Below, piece by piece: positions 28,065 to 37,792 of a DNA stretch of 64,000 bases. The notes below the pieces were generated by a model that worked only from the letters and a program-made list of their open reading frames with translations, ran no database searches and was not told the origin of the DNA. Both the position numbers and the translations under genes were made by a program. This DNA is from Marinomonas spartinae (GTDB lineage Bacteria; Pseudomonadota; Gammaproteobacteria; Pseudomonadales; Marinomonadaceae), in contig NZ_FLOB01000004.1 of assembly GCF_900089775.1 (NCBI RefSeq), positions 310,001 to 374,000 of the forward strand, written 5' to 3'. Every line of letters starts with the position of its first letter. Position 1 is the first letter of the stretch.

Positions 28065-28836
28065 TGCGCCGGACCAAATGCTTTTGGAAGATGAGTGGTC
28101 GAAGTTAGCCGCATTTGGCCTCAAATCTTATACAGAGGATGAGCCCTTCGCTATCGATTCGCAAAAATTGTTAGATGATGCCCTGTGTTTGGAAACTTTA
28201 CACAAAATCATGCCTGAGATTGGTGCTCCGAACCTTAGGGTGACGGCGTCACTAGTGATGAAGCGCATAGCTTTTCTGACGCTAGCACCGGTGCTGTACG
28301 CTATGTCTGGTTTTGATAAAGGGTTGGATGGCTCATTAACGAACTGTGTATTTGAATACCCATTAAAAAATAGACTGTGGTTATCAAAAATGCCGCTAAA
28401 GGATACGTCTGTCACAAGTGGACCTGATGATAGAGACTCTTGGCGAGAAACCCTATTAACTAGGGTGTTTGCAAAAAATTTAACCTTATTAGTTGAGCAG
28501 TTTTACGCATTAACGAAAGTGTCTAAGCGCATTCTTTGGGAGAACATTGCCGTGCGTGTGTTTAGCATCTATGAACAGCGTATTTTAATGACCATCCCAG
28601 AGGAGAAGCGTGTACAAGCTAAGTTGGATTTTGCGTTTTTGCTTGATAAAAATACGAGAGCGTTATTTGGGTTGAATGAAAATCCCTTAGTGGTGTTTTA
28701 TCGTGATAAAAAGCAAACAGCCTTGTCGGAGAAGCCAGTGCGAGTCCGACGAACCTGTTGTTTTTACTACCAAGCCACGGATCCTTCCGAGTACTGTAGT
28801 AACTGTCCATTGCCTTTGAAGAAGGGCAATAGGTAA
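28057..28836 (+). CDS. fhuF: FhuF-like siderophore-iron reductase
   Basis: 259 residues, cytosolic. The C-terminal RRTCCFYYQ and YCSNCPLP provide the CC-x10-C-x2-C motif that binds the [2Fe-2S] cluster in FhuF. The protein reduces Fe(III)-siderophore after import and so frees iron. It overlaps the ATPase gene by 8 bp, making a five-gene import-and-release operon. The bidirectional terminator follows. Confidence 0.87.
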   Translation: MSNAPDQMLLEDEWSKLAAFGLKSYTEDEPFAIDSQKLLDDALCLETLHKIMPEIGAPNLRVTASLVMKRIAFLTLAPVLYAMSGFDKGLDGSLTNCVFEYPLKNRLWLSKMPLKDTSVTSGPDDRDSWRETLLTRVFAKNLTLLVEQFYALTKVSKRILWENIAVRVFSIYEQRILMTIPEEKRVQAKLDFAFLLDKNTRALFGLNENPLVVFYRDKKQTALSEKPVRVRRTCCFYYQATDPSEYCSNCPLPLKKGNR

Positions 28837-28887
28837 GTTAGAACATTGCTAAAGCGAAACAGTGTCGTTTATGGGGGTAGAAAAAAA

Positions 28888-28927
28888 GGCACCTTATTAC
28901 CTAAACTCAGGTAATAAGGTGCCTTTT
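28888..28927. terminator. Strong bidirectional terminator between fhuF and the receptor gene
   Basis: A perfect 15-bp stem (28888-28902 with 28909-28923), 6-base loop, flanked by A7 on the left and T4 on the right. It can end both the plus-strand import operon and the minus-strand receptor transcript. Confidence 0.93.
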
Positions 28928-28956
28928 GGCTTTGTGTTTGGTTCTAAGGATGTGTG

Positions 28957-31077
28957 CTAAAAATTTACGCCATAAGATACAGTAACGGTGCGACCACGGC
29001 CTTTAAAGTAAAAATTGTCGTTGGCATAAGCTGCTTGTGAGTAGTAAGTAAAGTAATCTTTGTTAAATAAGTTAGCTACTGCAACACTCATATGGCCAAC
29101 AGGCAATTTATAGCCCATTGAGGCATCCACTAGGGTATAGCCACTAAAATTAAATTTAGTGCTATCAAAACTGCGGCTGAAAGCACGATTCACTTGTAGC
29201 ATTGATGAGAGTTTTTCATTCCATTGAGCGTTCCATGATGCTACTAAACGATTGGGTGGAATATCTGCCCCTGTGAGTTTTGTGTCCACTTTTCCATCAC
29301 CATTCGTGTCTGATTTCCCTTGGATATAAGAGTAACTTGCTTGCAGTTTATTGTCTTTGTTTAACTGAATACCGAATGATGCTTCTGCCCCTTTGATTTT
29401 TTTCTTCTCACGTTTTACCGTGTAAAGACCATTTGTAGCAATAATACGACTACCTAGTTTTGAGTTAGATTCGTAGTAGCTGGCTTCAAAGTCATAAGCG
29501 TTTCGATTTATACGAAAGCCTGCTTCGTAGTTGTCGGTGACAATGGGAGATAAATCAATCAGCGAGTCAACGTCTTGGCCTGGGACCTTGATACCTCGAA
29601 GAACACGTCCTACATCAGGCATACCAAAACCCTGAGAGTAGTTTGCAAAGATACTAACGGTAGGGGTGATTTTGAAGACAGCCCCCGCGTTATAAACAGT
29701 TTTGCTAAAGCTTGGTGAGCCTCCGTCAACCGTAACATTGTTGTTGGCGGCCACTGTATGAAACGTATTGACATCTAATTTTGCATGCTCATTACGCGCA
29801 CCCGCTTGTAGGACTAATCGTTCAATTGGCTTGAATTCAAACTGTACAAATGGAGCATAGTTGACGTATTTGGTTTTAGGGACATAGGTTCTATGGGTCA
29901 GTATTAATATTTGGCTTGTCTTATCTTGCAATAAATCTAAACCAGTGGTGATGCTGAGTTTGTTTTGCATTAAGTCTGATTTTGTCAAACTGAACTTCGC
30001 ACCGATTTTTTCAGATTGATTCTGGCTTTGGTCATAAAGCGTGCCTTGGGGGGCTATGTTTGTATCCTGAAAGCTTTTTGAATTCGTTGCACCATAACGA
30101 CCTTTAAAGTCTTGATGGAAGAGTTGCGCTTTAAAATTCATACCATCAAGGTCGCTATTGGTATAGTTAAGGCTAGTGGTTTGAACATCGTTGAAAGGGG
30201 CAAGGCCTCTGGGTCTTCCTTTTACAGACCCCGTTGCGATACCTTTGTCTCTGTCCCCCGGAACACCAGTAAAGCCCATCCTTCCTTTAAGCTTGTATTT
30301 ATTGAATTCAAATTCCAGTCGTTGCTCATCGCTAAGCCAGTAACCCAGTTTGATGAAACCGTCGTAGCTTTTTGAGTCCATGATGTCGCCACGAACCGTA
30401 GCCGAGCCAACATAGTTGCCGTCGGCATCCAAATACATGCCTCGGATTTCATTCGTTAAACCGACGAGGTAATCGAAATTGCCTTTTGCTCCTTCTGCTT
30501 GATAACCAATTTTATAAGCCATGGTGTCGCTATTGATGTTTTTTGTCGGCATGGTTGTTTGTACATCAATATGCTGCTTAAGGGTGTTTGAATCATTAGA
30601 TTTTGTTATGAAGTTAATGATGCCGCCGGTTGCACCTAAGCCGTGTACGGCTGTGGCACCATGGATGACTTCGATACGCTGTACCATAGAAAGGTCGATA
30701 GTATGGGCTGAACGGCTGCCTTCGCGTATTGGGTTAGATTGAGGAACGCCATCAATCATATATAACACTGAGCGGCCACGAAATGTCTGACTACTGTTGT
30801 TTAATTTTTGTGTATTAAGCGAGTAGGCTGGTAATAAGTTCGATAATGCCTGTGAACTATCAGAGGTTATGGCAAGCTGTTGCTCTATTTGTTTGTGGGT
30901 GATGATAGTCACCACTTGAGGGCTATCTTCTTTTTTTGTGTTACTGCGGCTTGTCTCGATAACAAGTGGATTTAGAACGTATGCTGGTTCTTGTTTTGTA
31001 TCCGCAAACGCGATTGAGGAAAGACTAAAACTGATGGGCAATAAAAGTGCTGCTTTATAGCTTGTCCTAATTGACAT
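28957..31077 (-). CDS. TonB-dependent ferric-siderophore receptor
   Basis: 706 residues with a signal peptide (ALLLPISFSLSSIAFA, cleavage near residue 25), a TonB-box-like segment and plug domain (EDSPQVVTIITHKQIEQQ, FRGRSVLYMIDGVPQ, IEVIHGATAVHGLGATGGI), then a beta-barrel ending in YGVNF with terminal Phe. AGAGG lies eight bases before the ATG. It is the outer-membrane gate for the siderophore, equivalent to Acr of achromobactin loci by position. The gene is monocistronic, between a Fur-controlled promoter and the bidirectional terminator. Confidence 0.92.
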   Translation of the reverse strand: MSIRTSYKAALLLPISFSLSSIAFADTKQEPAYVLNPLVIETSRSNTKKEDSPQVVTIITHKQIEQQLAITSDSSQALSNLLPAYSLNTQKLNNSSQTFRGRSVLYMIDGVPQSNPIREGSRSAHTIDLSMVQRIEVIHGATAVHGLGATGGIINFITKSNDSNTLKQHIDVQTTMPTKNINSDTMAYKIGYQAEGAKGNFDYLVGLTNEIRGMYLDADGNYVGSATVRGDIMDSKSYDGFIKLGYWLSDEQRLEFEFNKYKLKGRMGFTGVPGDRDKGIATGSVKGRPRGLAPFNDVQTTSLNYTNSDLDGMNFKAQLFHQDFKGRYGATNSKSFQDTNIAPQGTLYDQSQNQSEKIGAKFSLTKSDLMQNKLSITTGLDLLQDKTSQILILTHRTYVPKTKYVNYAPFVQFEFKPIERLVLQAGARNEHAKLDVNTFHTVAANNNVTVDGGSPSFSKTVYNAGAVFKITPTVSIFANYSQGFGMPDVGRVLRGIKVPGQDVDSLIDLSPIVTDNYEAGFRINRNAYDFEASYYESNSKLGSRIIATNGLYTVKREKKKIKGAEASFGIQLNKDNKLQASYSYIQGKSDTNGDGKVDTKLTGADIPPNRLVASWNAQWNEKLSSMLQVNRAFSRSFDSTKFNFSGYTLVDASMGYKLPVGHMSVAVANLFNKDYFTYYSQAAYANDNFYFKGRGRTVTVSYGVNF

Positions 31078-31124
31078 AAAAACGCCTCTATTTGTAAAGT
31101 AATGTATATGTTAGTAATGGTATT

Positions 31125-31143
31125 GTTTTTGATAATCATTATC
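31125..31143 (-). promoter_or_regulatory. Fur box in the receptor promoter
   Basis: 16 of 19 positions match the Fur consensus, with the half GATAATCATTATC intact; the 17-base palindrome TTGATAATCATTATCAA (31129-31145) is symmetric except at its centre. On the minus strand TTGATA serves as -35 and TACCAT, 17 bases on, as -10, so the box overlaps the promoter. Confidence 0.88.
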
Positions 31144-31167
31144 AATACCTGATTTTTACATTTCTTA

Positions 31168-31770
31168 CTATATAGGCTCGATTTCGTTAATTTGTGAGAG
31201 GAATTTGCTTAGAAGGGCCTCTTTTATTGCTTTATCTTGTTGTTCTTTGTCTTGTGCTGCTTGGTGGATGCTATGTGCATAATCTTCAGAAAATACGAAG
31301 AGTCCATCGTCATCGCCAATGGCAATATCGCCAGGATTGATGGTGATGCCCGATAGAGTAATAGGGATGTTCATTTCCCCGTTTTGAGGTTCAGATGTGG
31401 CCCGAGTGGTGAGAGCGCTTACACCTTGGGCAAAGACGGGAAAGGGTTGAGACCTAAGTGCTTTAATATCGGTAATGTTTCCCGCGATAATAACGCCAGC
31501 TAGCTTTTTTATTTGTGCCGCTAGGTTCCTTAGCTCTCCCCAGCAGGCATAGTGATCGTTGACTGCGCACTCAATAGCAAGGACCTCCCCAGCTTGTGCG
31601 GTGATGAGTGCTTCCCTGAGTATACTAGCATCAGGAGGATATATTTTTACGGTCACAATGTGGCCTACCATTTTTTGATTCGGTACTTGTGATTGAATGT
31701 TACTCAAATAGCCTATATCGGTTAAATGGCCTAATGTTGAGGTAGAAATGTTGTGAAATAGGTCTTTCAT
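31168..31770 (-). CDS. RraA/HMG-aldolase-like family protein at the end of the siderophore operon
   Basis: About 200 residues from ATG 31770 (MKDLFHNISTSTLGHLTDIG); the frame opens further upstream but that part overlaps the preceding gene. RraA-fold features: a VVxVxIxPPDxxxLREAL strand-helix, AGEVLAIECAVNDHYACWGE, GVIIAGNITDIKALRSQPFP and VNPGDIAIGDDDGLFVF. This fold includes regulators of RNase E and 4-hydroxy-4-methyl-2-oxoglutarate aldolases. The usual GxxRD motif is GNITD here (Arg replaced), so enzymatic activity is uncertain. It is 70 bp after the last NIS synthetase gene and has no counterpart in the achromobactin operon as I know it. A role in keto-acid supply or removal is speculative. 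Confidence 0.7.
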   Translation of the reverse strand: MKDLFHNISTSTLGHLTDIGYLSNIQSQVPNQKMVGHIVTVKIYPPDASILREALITAQAGEVLAIECAVNDHYACWGELRNLAAQIKKLAGVIIAGNITDIKALRSQPFPVFAQGVSALTTRATSEPQNGEMNIPITLSGITINPGDIAIGDDDGLFVFSEDYAHSIHQAAQDKEQQDKAIKEALLSKFLSQINEIEPI

Positions 31771-31840
31771 CTGCTTGTTCCAAAAGAAAATTGTGCGCCT
31801 CTTGATTAGCATCAGGGCGCACTTTAGCGATAGAAGGGGA

Positions 31841-33712
31841 TTAAGAGAGTTGTTTAAATGGGTTAACGACAGTTCCTTTACCAAACGGCATGCTGCCAGG
31901 TCCACCAGCGCGATCAATCATGGGAGATAACAGGTGTTTTTGTGGCCAATTGTCACATTCAAATAACTCATGAATTAACATAGATCGGACTTCATCAGAG
32001 AACTTTATGTATTTGATAAGCTGTTTTATCTCTGCGCCCATGACCTGCCAAAGCTGTTTATTTTCAATGTTATAGATAAGGCTCAAGGTGTCGATAATTG
32101 AGCGCATATTGACTTGAATAGCGAGTGTTTGTAGCCAGAACAACAGGTCTTCTGGTCGATCATGATAGAGAGTATTGGCATGTCCAGGTTTGATACAATA
32201 ATTGGGGTCCGTCATGCCATTAGCTTCCAACCATGGTACATAGATTCTTAAAGAGTCATGGTCACGAAGTAGCATGCCGTGTGCTTGTCCTTTGTTCCAG
32301 ACAAACACCGCGTTCTGTCCATGGGCTTCTCCAAGCATGCCAATTCGGAACATACGTAGGTTCACCTCAAAGAAACAGGAGGCCAGTTCTTTGAAAAGCA
32401 TGAGAACCGATTCTTTTGTTTGACTAAGGTTTCGATAGGATAACCACTCATCAAAGAAATGATCTTTTGAGTCGTGTAGCGGTGTGCCCAATGCCGCCAT
32501 TGGCATGATACGAGTGTCTGGGTTTTTTAGCAGTGAGTTAGGATAGGTGCGGATCATCGCTGATAAATGCCGTGGTGCTTCATCAAATAGGGTTGCTTCT
32601 GGTGGCATAAACGCCCACCATTTATCTTCTTCACAAAGGAATAACTTTTCTTCAAGCACAGGATCCAGTGTTTTGCTTTGCTGTAACAGTTTTTCACTGT
32701 AGCCACCGTTGATCATTTTAACGGCGGGTAGGTAACGAGATGCCCCAAGAGAGTAAATAGCCATTGGCAGCTTTAAGTGCTCGTTACTATCAAAGCAAGG
32801 TGTCATAGACCTTAGGGACGATGAGGCAAAGAAATTACCACAAGTAAAGGTGAGGCGCTGGCAATGGCCAGCAGCGAATTGCTTATCAAGTTGTTTTTCC
32901 AGCACATGATCAAATTGCCATGGGTGCACTGGGATGGCAACATGACTCTCTTGCAACCCAAGTTCAGTCAGCTCTCTTAATAATGTCTCAGCTTGTTTAT
33001 CAGGTAACAAGTACTGTGAAGGTTGTTGACGGTCAAGCTGTACAATGCCGTCACCGGTTTGTAGCCAATCTTTTCGAATAGCGACCCAATTTAGTGTAAC
33101 GGGCTGATTAAATTCCGCTTGATAGGCTCGGTATTCTTGATCAGACAACCCATGTTTAGCCTTAGCTAATGGGTGGTAGGGTCGGTCTCTCAGAGAGGCC
33201 CATTGTTCCATTGCCAGAAAAAAAGCGGCATTGTCTTTTTCCAGTAAATGGCGACTTTCAATGCGATGATCTTGCGATAGTTGTGTTTGGTGCACACTGA
33301 TGTCCAATACTTCTTGAAAAAGGGCTAAGCCTTTTTCATTACCACGATAACGATCTTTTACACCCTCTAATGCATAACGAAGAAAGTCACTGGGTGTCAG
33401 CTCAACACATTGGTCATACTGACAGAGTAAAACAGGGTTATGGGGAACGCGCTCCCAAGCTTGGGTAATACTTGGTTGCAGCAATGTCACTATGGATCTT
33501 TGTTCTGGAAGGTCGTAATGCCACTGCCAGATTTTACTCATGCTGCTCTGAGCATCTTGGAAGTATGGCTTTAGCGTTTGCTTGGAAGATGGACTCTGCT
33601 GCACGTTCCAGTCATTTACATTCATTAAGTTGAGGTCACCGAAAAAGTCCTCGGCTAGTAAGCAGTCAATTAAATCCTGTATGACTTGCTCAGATGCGGT
33701 CTTTGTATTCAT
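31841..33712 (-). CDS. acsA: NIS siderophore synthetase (IucA/IucC family, AcsA-like)
   Basis: 623 residues of the IucA/IucC family: ESRHLLEKDNAAFFLAMEQW, the ATP-site motif AIPVHPWQFDHV, SSSLRSMTP, GASRYLPAVKMING and the C-terminal FhuF-like lobe with GEAHGQNAVFVW and LLRDHDS. These enzymes adenylate a carboxylate (citrate type) and join it to an amine or alcohol. It is the third synthetase of the operon and the last biosynthetic gene, the position of acsA. It overlaps acsB by 4 bp. Assignment to AcsA rests on gene order. Confidence 0.82.
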   Translation of the reverse strand: MNTKTASEQVIQDLIDCLLAEDFFGDLNLMNVNDWNVQQSPSSKQTLKPYFQDAQSSMSKIWQWHYDLPEQRSIVTLLQPSITQAWERVPHNPVLLCQYDQCVELTPSDFLRYALEGVKDRYRGNEKGLALFQEVLDISVHQTQLSQDHRIESRHLLEKDNAAFFLAMEQWASLRDRPYHPLAKAKHGLSDQEYRAYQAEFNQPVTLNWVAIRKDWLQTGDGIVQLDRQQPSQYLLPDKQAETLLRELTELGLQESHVAIPVHPWQFDHVLEKQLDKQFAAGHCQRLTFTCGNFFASSSLRSMTPCFDSNEHLKLPMAIYSLGASRYLPAVKMINGGYSEKLLQQSKTLDPVLEEKLFLCEEDKWWAFMPPEATLFDEAPRHLSAMIRTYPNSLLKNPDTRIMPMAALGTPLHDSKDHFFDEWLSYRNLSQTKESVLMLFKELASCFFEVNLRMFRIGMLGEAHGQNAVFVWNKGQAHGMLLRDHDSLRIYVPWLEANGMTDPNYCIKPGHANTLYHDRPEDLLFWLQTLAIQVNMRSIIDTLSLIYNIENKQLWQVMGAEIKQLIKYIKFSDEVRSMLIHELFECDNWPQKHLLSPMIDRAGGPGSMPFGKGTVVNPFKQLS

Positions 33713-34488
33713 TGTTCATTCCTTTCTTTCTTTACAGAGTTAATCTTGGATTGCAGAGCGCGAAATGCCGTGCCTCGTTCATCACCTAAAACAAAGCTCG
33801 TCACCCCTTTACTTAACCAACTACCATGGTCATCAGGTGTTCTTGGGATGGCACAATAAGGCACACTGGCTTGACAGGCTGCTTGATGACAGTGGTTCAG
33901 GGCATTTTGCACATTGCTATGAGAGGTCTGCCATGGCATACCTAATGATTGTGATAAGTCCGCTGCACCTTCCAGAATCATATCGAGGTGAGGCACTGCA
34001 ACGATGTCTTCGATGTTTTCTACGCCACGTTGGCTTTCGATCATGGCAATCAGCATGATTTCCTTGTTGGCTTGGGCGACATATTCCGATAGAGGCGCCT
34101 TGCCGAATGCGCCAGGTCGACCCGCATTTAAACTGCGAATGCCTTCGGGGTAGTACTTACATGCTTGAATGGCTTGTTTGACTTGATCGGTGTTTTCTAC
34201 CATGGGTAAGACAATGCCTTGTGCGCCACCATCAAGAAGCCGAAGCATGGTTTTAGGGTCAGAATCTGCGACTCGTACTAAGGGCGTGAGCTGATAGCTT
34301 TCAGCCGTACGAATCATGTTCTCAATGGTTTCAGGATTAATTAACACATGCTCAGTATCGATGATGACAAAGTCATAGTTAGCCTCTCCAATCAGCTCGA
34401 TCATGGCAGGTGAGGGGATTGAGCAGAATAGACCGTATACTGGCTGTCCAGAGTTGATCTGCTGCTTAAGGTGATTTTGTCTTAACAT
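33709..34488 (-). CDS. acsB: HpcH/HpaI aldolase-family protein (AcsB/SbnG-like citrate synthase)
   Basis: 259 residues of the HpcH/HpaI fold: GLFCSIPSPAMIELIGEANY, DFVIIDTEHVLI, LVRVADSDPKTMLRLLDGGA with QGIVLPMVENTDQV, and MIESQRGVENIEDIVAVPHL. The staphylococcal relative SbnG is a siderophore-dedicated citrate synthase, and AcsB occupies the same place in achromobactin loci. It would therefore supply citrate from oxaloacetate and acetyl-CoA under iron limitation. It overlaps both neighbours by a few bases. Confidence 0.8.
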   Translation of the reverse strand: MLRQNHLKQQINSGQPVYGLFCSIPSPAMIELIGEANYDFVIIDTEHVLINPETIENMIRTAESYQLTPLVRVADSDPKTMLRLLDGGAQGIVLPMVENTDQVKQAIQACKYYPEGIRSLNAGRPGAFGKAPLSEYVAQANKEIMLIAMIESQRGVENIEDIVAVPHLDMILEGAADLSQSLGMPWQTSHSNVQNALNHCHQAACQASVPYCAIPRTPDDHGSWLSKGVTSFVLGDERGTAFRALQSKINSVKKERNEQ

Positions 34489-36332
34489 GCGGAAGGTCCA
34501 AAACGATGTAGTGGATTGGGGACTTTTTTAAAGCGGCGTTCTCCATCCCCAAGTAATCGGCGTTTGGTCAGTTCTTCTACCTCATAATAAGGCGCAAAAA
34601 GATCAAACAGTTTGTAGCGTGATGCATGTTGAGGGTGTTGCTGCTGGTAGCCCAGCACAACTTGTGACACATGTTCCCAAAACAGGGATTCTGATAATTG
34701 ATAGTTCTGTTTAAGGAAGATGGACAGATCAGATAGGCAGATAAAGAAAAAACAATCACATGAAAAATCACGAACGGCGTCCACATCATCGGTGACAATA
34801 AAAGAATTCCGGTTCAGTTTTTTATGGCTTTCAGGTACCTCGGCTAAGGTTGGGGCCAGCTCTGGTCGAGCAAGATGCGTTGGCGAGTATCGAACACCGT
34901 CGTGAAAGTCTTTTAAGGCTATGCGTTGTGGCCAACCTTTTTTAGTGATCAGAACAATGTTTTGACCGTGGGATTCCATTCCCACACCTTCCGCATAAAG
35001 CATGTGTATAATCGGCGGGACGGTAATATCTAGGAGACGTTTTGTCCAAGACTCCAGTCCATATTGTTGAATCCAGGGATCGATAAAAGGGGAGTCAGGT
35101 AGTTCTGAATATTGGTTGTCCAAATGGCTCAAGCCATTAAAGGGCACAGCGCTTTCTCCTTCTTCAAGGTAGCTATGTATGCTCTCTCGCCAAATGGCCC
35201 CAAGCGCGCCATAGGTTTGTGGTTTGCGGCTTTCAGGTAAGTGGTCTTGCACAAAGCTCACTCCTGCCATTTCTCCGAGAATGACAAAGTCTAATGATTT
35301 GGCTGTCTCATTCGTACGGATCAGTGTTTGTAGCCAATCCGTAATAATTGGACCGTTTAATACCGTATGTTTGGCGAGAATTCGCGAGCTTGAGGTATTC
35401 GTCATACTAAGAGACAGTTTTACGTAAGGGCGCGAAACGTCTGTCATATTTTGCAGGGTTCGTAGTGACTGTTGAGCTTGGTATTCTGTTGAGGTGCTGC
35501 TTAAAGGAATAATCTCCTCGGCCATTAGCTCCTGTGCAAAGGACGACAAAATAGTCTGTTCCCATTGCCAAGGGTGAACAGGGATAAGCCAAAAATCGTC
35601 TGGATTTTTACCTTTTTTCTTGAGTTCCTGTTGGTATTTAAGCCAGTTTTTCTCGCCTAATTCGTCTTGCAAAAAATGTTCGGCAGAACGTTCCCCGCAG
35701 AAGCCAAATGTACTGCATGATTTTGATATAGCCAGCCAAACAAGAGAAATAGGGGCACCAAACTCGGGGCCAAATTGCGCATTATCCGTTAAAGAGAAGC
35801 CAATCCGAGATTTGTAGCATGGATGGTAACTGTGGGCGTCCATAAAGTGCTGTTCCAGCGCCTCGGGCGAAAGCTCAACCGCAGGTTTAGGGGGCTGATA
35901 ATTTTGGCTACGGGACTGAACATCTTTAATGAAGGTCTGTTCAAGTTCGTTAATAAAACGAGCATAATGTTCGCTTTTAGGGATATCGTAGAGGAGCTCA
36001 TCAATGACTTGGTAAAAGGATGCAGGTGTTTTATGACCTTTTTGATCAAGGCGTTCTAAGCTTTGGAAATCCAGACGGATTAAATCAAAGCTCGTACTTT
36101 TGTAGCCATAACAGCGGTACTCTATCGTTTTATTTTGCACATCTTTTCCTGTCACAACGAAAAGAGAGGGTTTGTTAGATGACTCCTCTATTGTGAATGG
36201 AATGACGTCTTCATAGAGAAGGGTTTGCAATAATTGCCCCGTTACTCTTTGTTCTACTTTTTCGATAATGTCCTGCTTATCGTGATGAAACCAAGTGAGT
36301 GAGGGCGCATCAACGAATGGTGTGCGTATCAT
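34482..36332 (-). CDS. acsC: NIS siderophore synthetase (IucA/IucC family, AcsC-like)
   Basis: 616 residues with AHSYHPCYKSRIGFSL, the WLIPVHPWQWEQ motif, YVKLSLSMTNTSSSRILAKH and the C-terminal lobe with VGMESHGQNIVLI and LKDFHDGVRY. A typical ATP-grasp-less NIS synthetase. It starts 4 bp inside the exporter gene's end, as in tightly coupled operons. It likely performs one of the amide or ester condensations on the citrate scaffold; which one cannot be read from sequence. Confidence 0.82.
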   Translation of the reverse strand: MIRTPFVDAPSLTWFHHDKQDIIEKVEQRVTGQLLQTLLYEDVIPFTIEESSNKPSLFVVTGKDVQNKTIEYRCYGYKSTSFDLIRLDFQSLERLDQKGHKTPASFYQVIDELLYDIPKSEHYARFINELEQTFIKDVQSRSQNYQPPKPAVELSPEALEQHFMDAHSYHPCYKSRIGFSLTDNAQFGPEFGAPISLVWLAISKSCSTFGFCGERSAEHFLQDELGEKNWLKYQQELKKKGKNPDDFWLIPVHPWQWEQTILSSFAQELMAEEIIPLSSTSTEYQAQQSLRTLQNMTDVSRPYVKLSLSMTNTSSSRILAKHTVLNGPIITDWLQTLIRTNETAKSLDFVILGEMAGVSFVQDHLPESRKPQTYGALGAIWRESIHSYLEEGESAVPFNGLSHLDNQYSELPDSPFIDPWIQQYGLESWTKRLLDITVPPIIHMLYAEGVGMESHGQNIVLITKKGWPQRIALKDFHDGVRYSPTHLARPELAPTLAEVPESHKKLNRNSFIVTDDVDAVRDFSCDCFFFICLSDLSIFLKQNYQLSESLFWEHVSQVVLGYQQQHPQHASRYKLFDLFAPYYEVEELTKRRLLGDGERRFKKVPNPLHRFGPSAC

Positions 36333-37792
36333 AGTGTATCTTCCTTGTTTGATAAGGGTTGGTGATTAATAGAAAGAGGGTGACTCATGCCACGCTTTTT
36401 GGGAAAAGTGTCATGCTCTTTTGGAAAAAAGAGAGCCAGGGGAAACGTGAGTAAAATAAGTGAGCCAGTCATTAGAAATAAGCTACTAATGGCTGAGGCA
36501 TATTGGTCGGGTAAACTCATGCCAGTTTGATTCAAGCTGAGCTCAAGCCATATTGCGCCTAAAACGAGCATTAGTGATGAGCAGAGGCGTCGAGAGATAT
36601 TGTTCATCACTGAGCCTTGCGTCACCATTTTGTCAGGTAAGGTATTGATGCCAGCAGTGGTTATGGGGATATAAGAAAGCCCAACCCCCACACCTCGCAA
36701 TGCGCAGACCAAATACAGCAGCCACAATGGGCTGTAAATGGAAATGAAACCTAAGCCAAGGGTGGCTCCACCAGCGATGATTAATCCGCAAGTCACCACA
36801 CATTGAGGCCCTTTTTGATCCAGCTGTTTTCCAGCAAATTGACCTGCTAAACTGGCGCATATCGCGGTAGTAAGCAGTAGCAGCCCAGTGACAATAGGGC
36901 TGAGACCTAGCACCATTTGAATCAGCAGTGGCAGCAAAAACAAGGTCTCAAACATTGCAATGGCTTGGGCGACTGCGATGATAGTGCTATAACGGTAACC
37001 CGTTATGCTGAAAAGTGTTAAGTCCAACAGTGGGTGCGGATGTCTTAAAGACCAAATAACAAATCCAATTAGCAGGCTGATACCAACACAGATAAGAAGG
37101 AGGTTATTTAGTTGCTGAAAGTCTTCTAATGAGCGGATTTGTCCGGTTGCAAAGAGTAAAACCCCTATGCCAAACGCGATCAATAAGTAGCCAATGCCAT
37201 CGAAGGAGGCACTGCTTTCTTGCTTTGTTTTTGGTAAAACCACAATACCAACGACGAGCGCTACAAAAGCAAAAGGCAAGTTAATCAAAAACAGAGCTGG
37301 CCACGAGAAGGTCTCAATAATAAGACTACCGATTAGCGGGCCAACCGCTGGTGATAGCATCACCGCAGCGCCCCAAATCCCCGTAATACGTCCACGTTCC
37401 GGTTTAGGGTAGACAGCATAGATCAACGCCAGTGACAGAGGAATGATCAAACCACTGGCGATACCTTGGATCACTCGTGCGGTCAAAATCGCTTCGATCG
37501 AACTTGCCCAAGCCCCCATGATCGAACCAACCAAGAAAATGCCAATCCCTGTTAAATAGAGACACTTACGACCGAATTTCTGACTGAGATAGTTGGTCAG
37601 AGGCATGGTGATGCCCATGCTGGTCATAAATGCGGCCATAATCCAAGTAGCGACCATGGGTGATAGATGAAAGTGTTCTATAAAAACAGGGATAGCAGGG
37701 TTAATGGTGCTGTTGTTTAAGCTGACCGTTGTTGTCCCTAAAATCACACAAAACAAGACCCAAGCGGGATGAATCGTTATGATGCCACGCAC
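36329..37792 (-). CDS. MFS (DHA2-type) siderophore exporter, YhcA-like
   Basis: 487 residues with about 14 membrane helices. Motifs: LTNYLSQKFGRKCLYLTGIG (motif A variant) and GRITGIWGAAVMLSPAVGPL (motif C region), matching the EmrB/QacA drug-proton antiporter type. Located between acsE- and acsC-like genes, the place of yhcA in the achromobactin operon and functionally of SbnD in staphyloferrin B. It is the presumed efflux pump for the finished siderophore. It overlaps the decarboxylase gene by 16 bp. Confidence 0.85.
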   Translation of the reverse strand: MRGIITIHPAWVLFCVILGTTTVSLNNSTINPAIPVFIEHFHLSPMVATWIMAAFMTSMGITMPLTNYLSQKFGRKCLYLTGIGIFLVGSIMGAWASSIEAILTARVIQGIASGLIIPLSLALIYAVYPKPERGRITGIWGAAVMLSPAVGPLIGSLIIETFSWPALFLINLPFAFVALVVGIVVLPKTKQESSASFDGIGYLLIAFGIGVLLFATGQIRSLEDFQQLNNLLLICVGISLLIGFVIWSLRHPHPLLDLTLFSITGYRYSTIIAVAQAIAMFETLFLLPLLIQMVLGLSPIVTGLLLLTTAICASLAGQFAGKQLDQKGPQCVVTCGLIIAGGATLGLGFISIYSPLWLLYLVCALRGVGVGLSYIPITTAGINTLPDKMVTQGSVMNNISRRLCSSLMLVLGAIWLELSLNQTGMSLPDQYASAISSLFLMTGSLILLTFPLALFFPKEHDTFPKKRGMSHPLSINHQPLSNKEDTL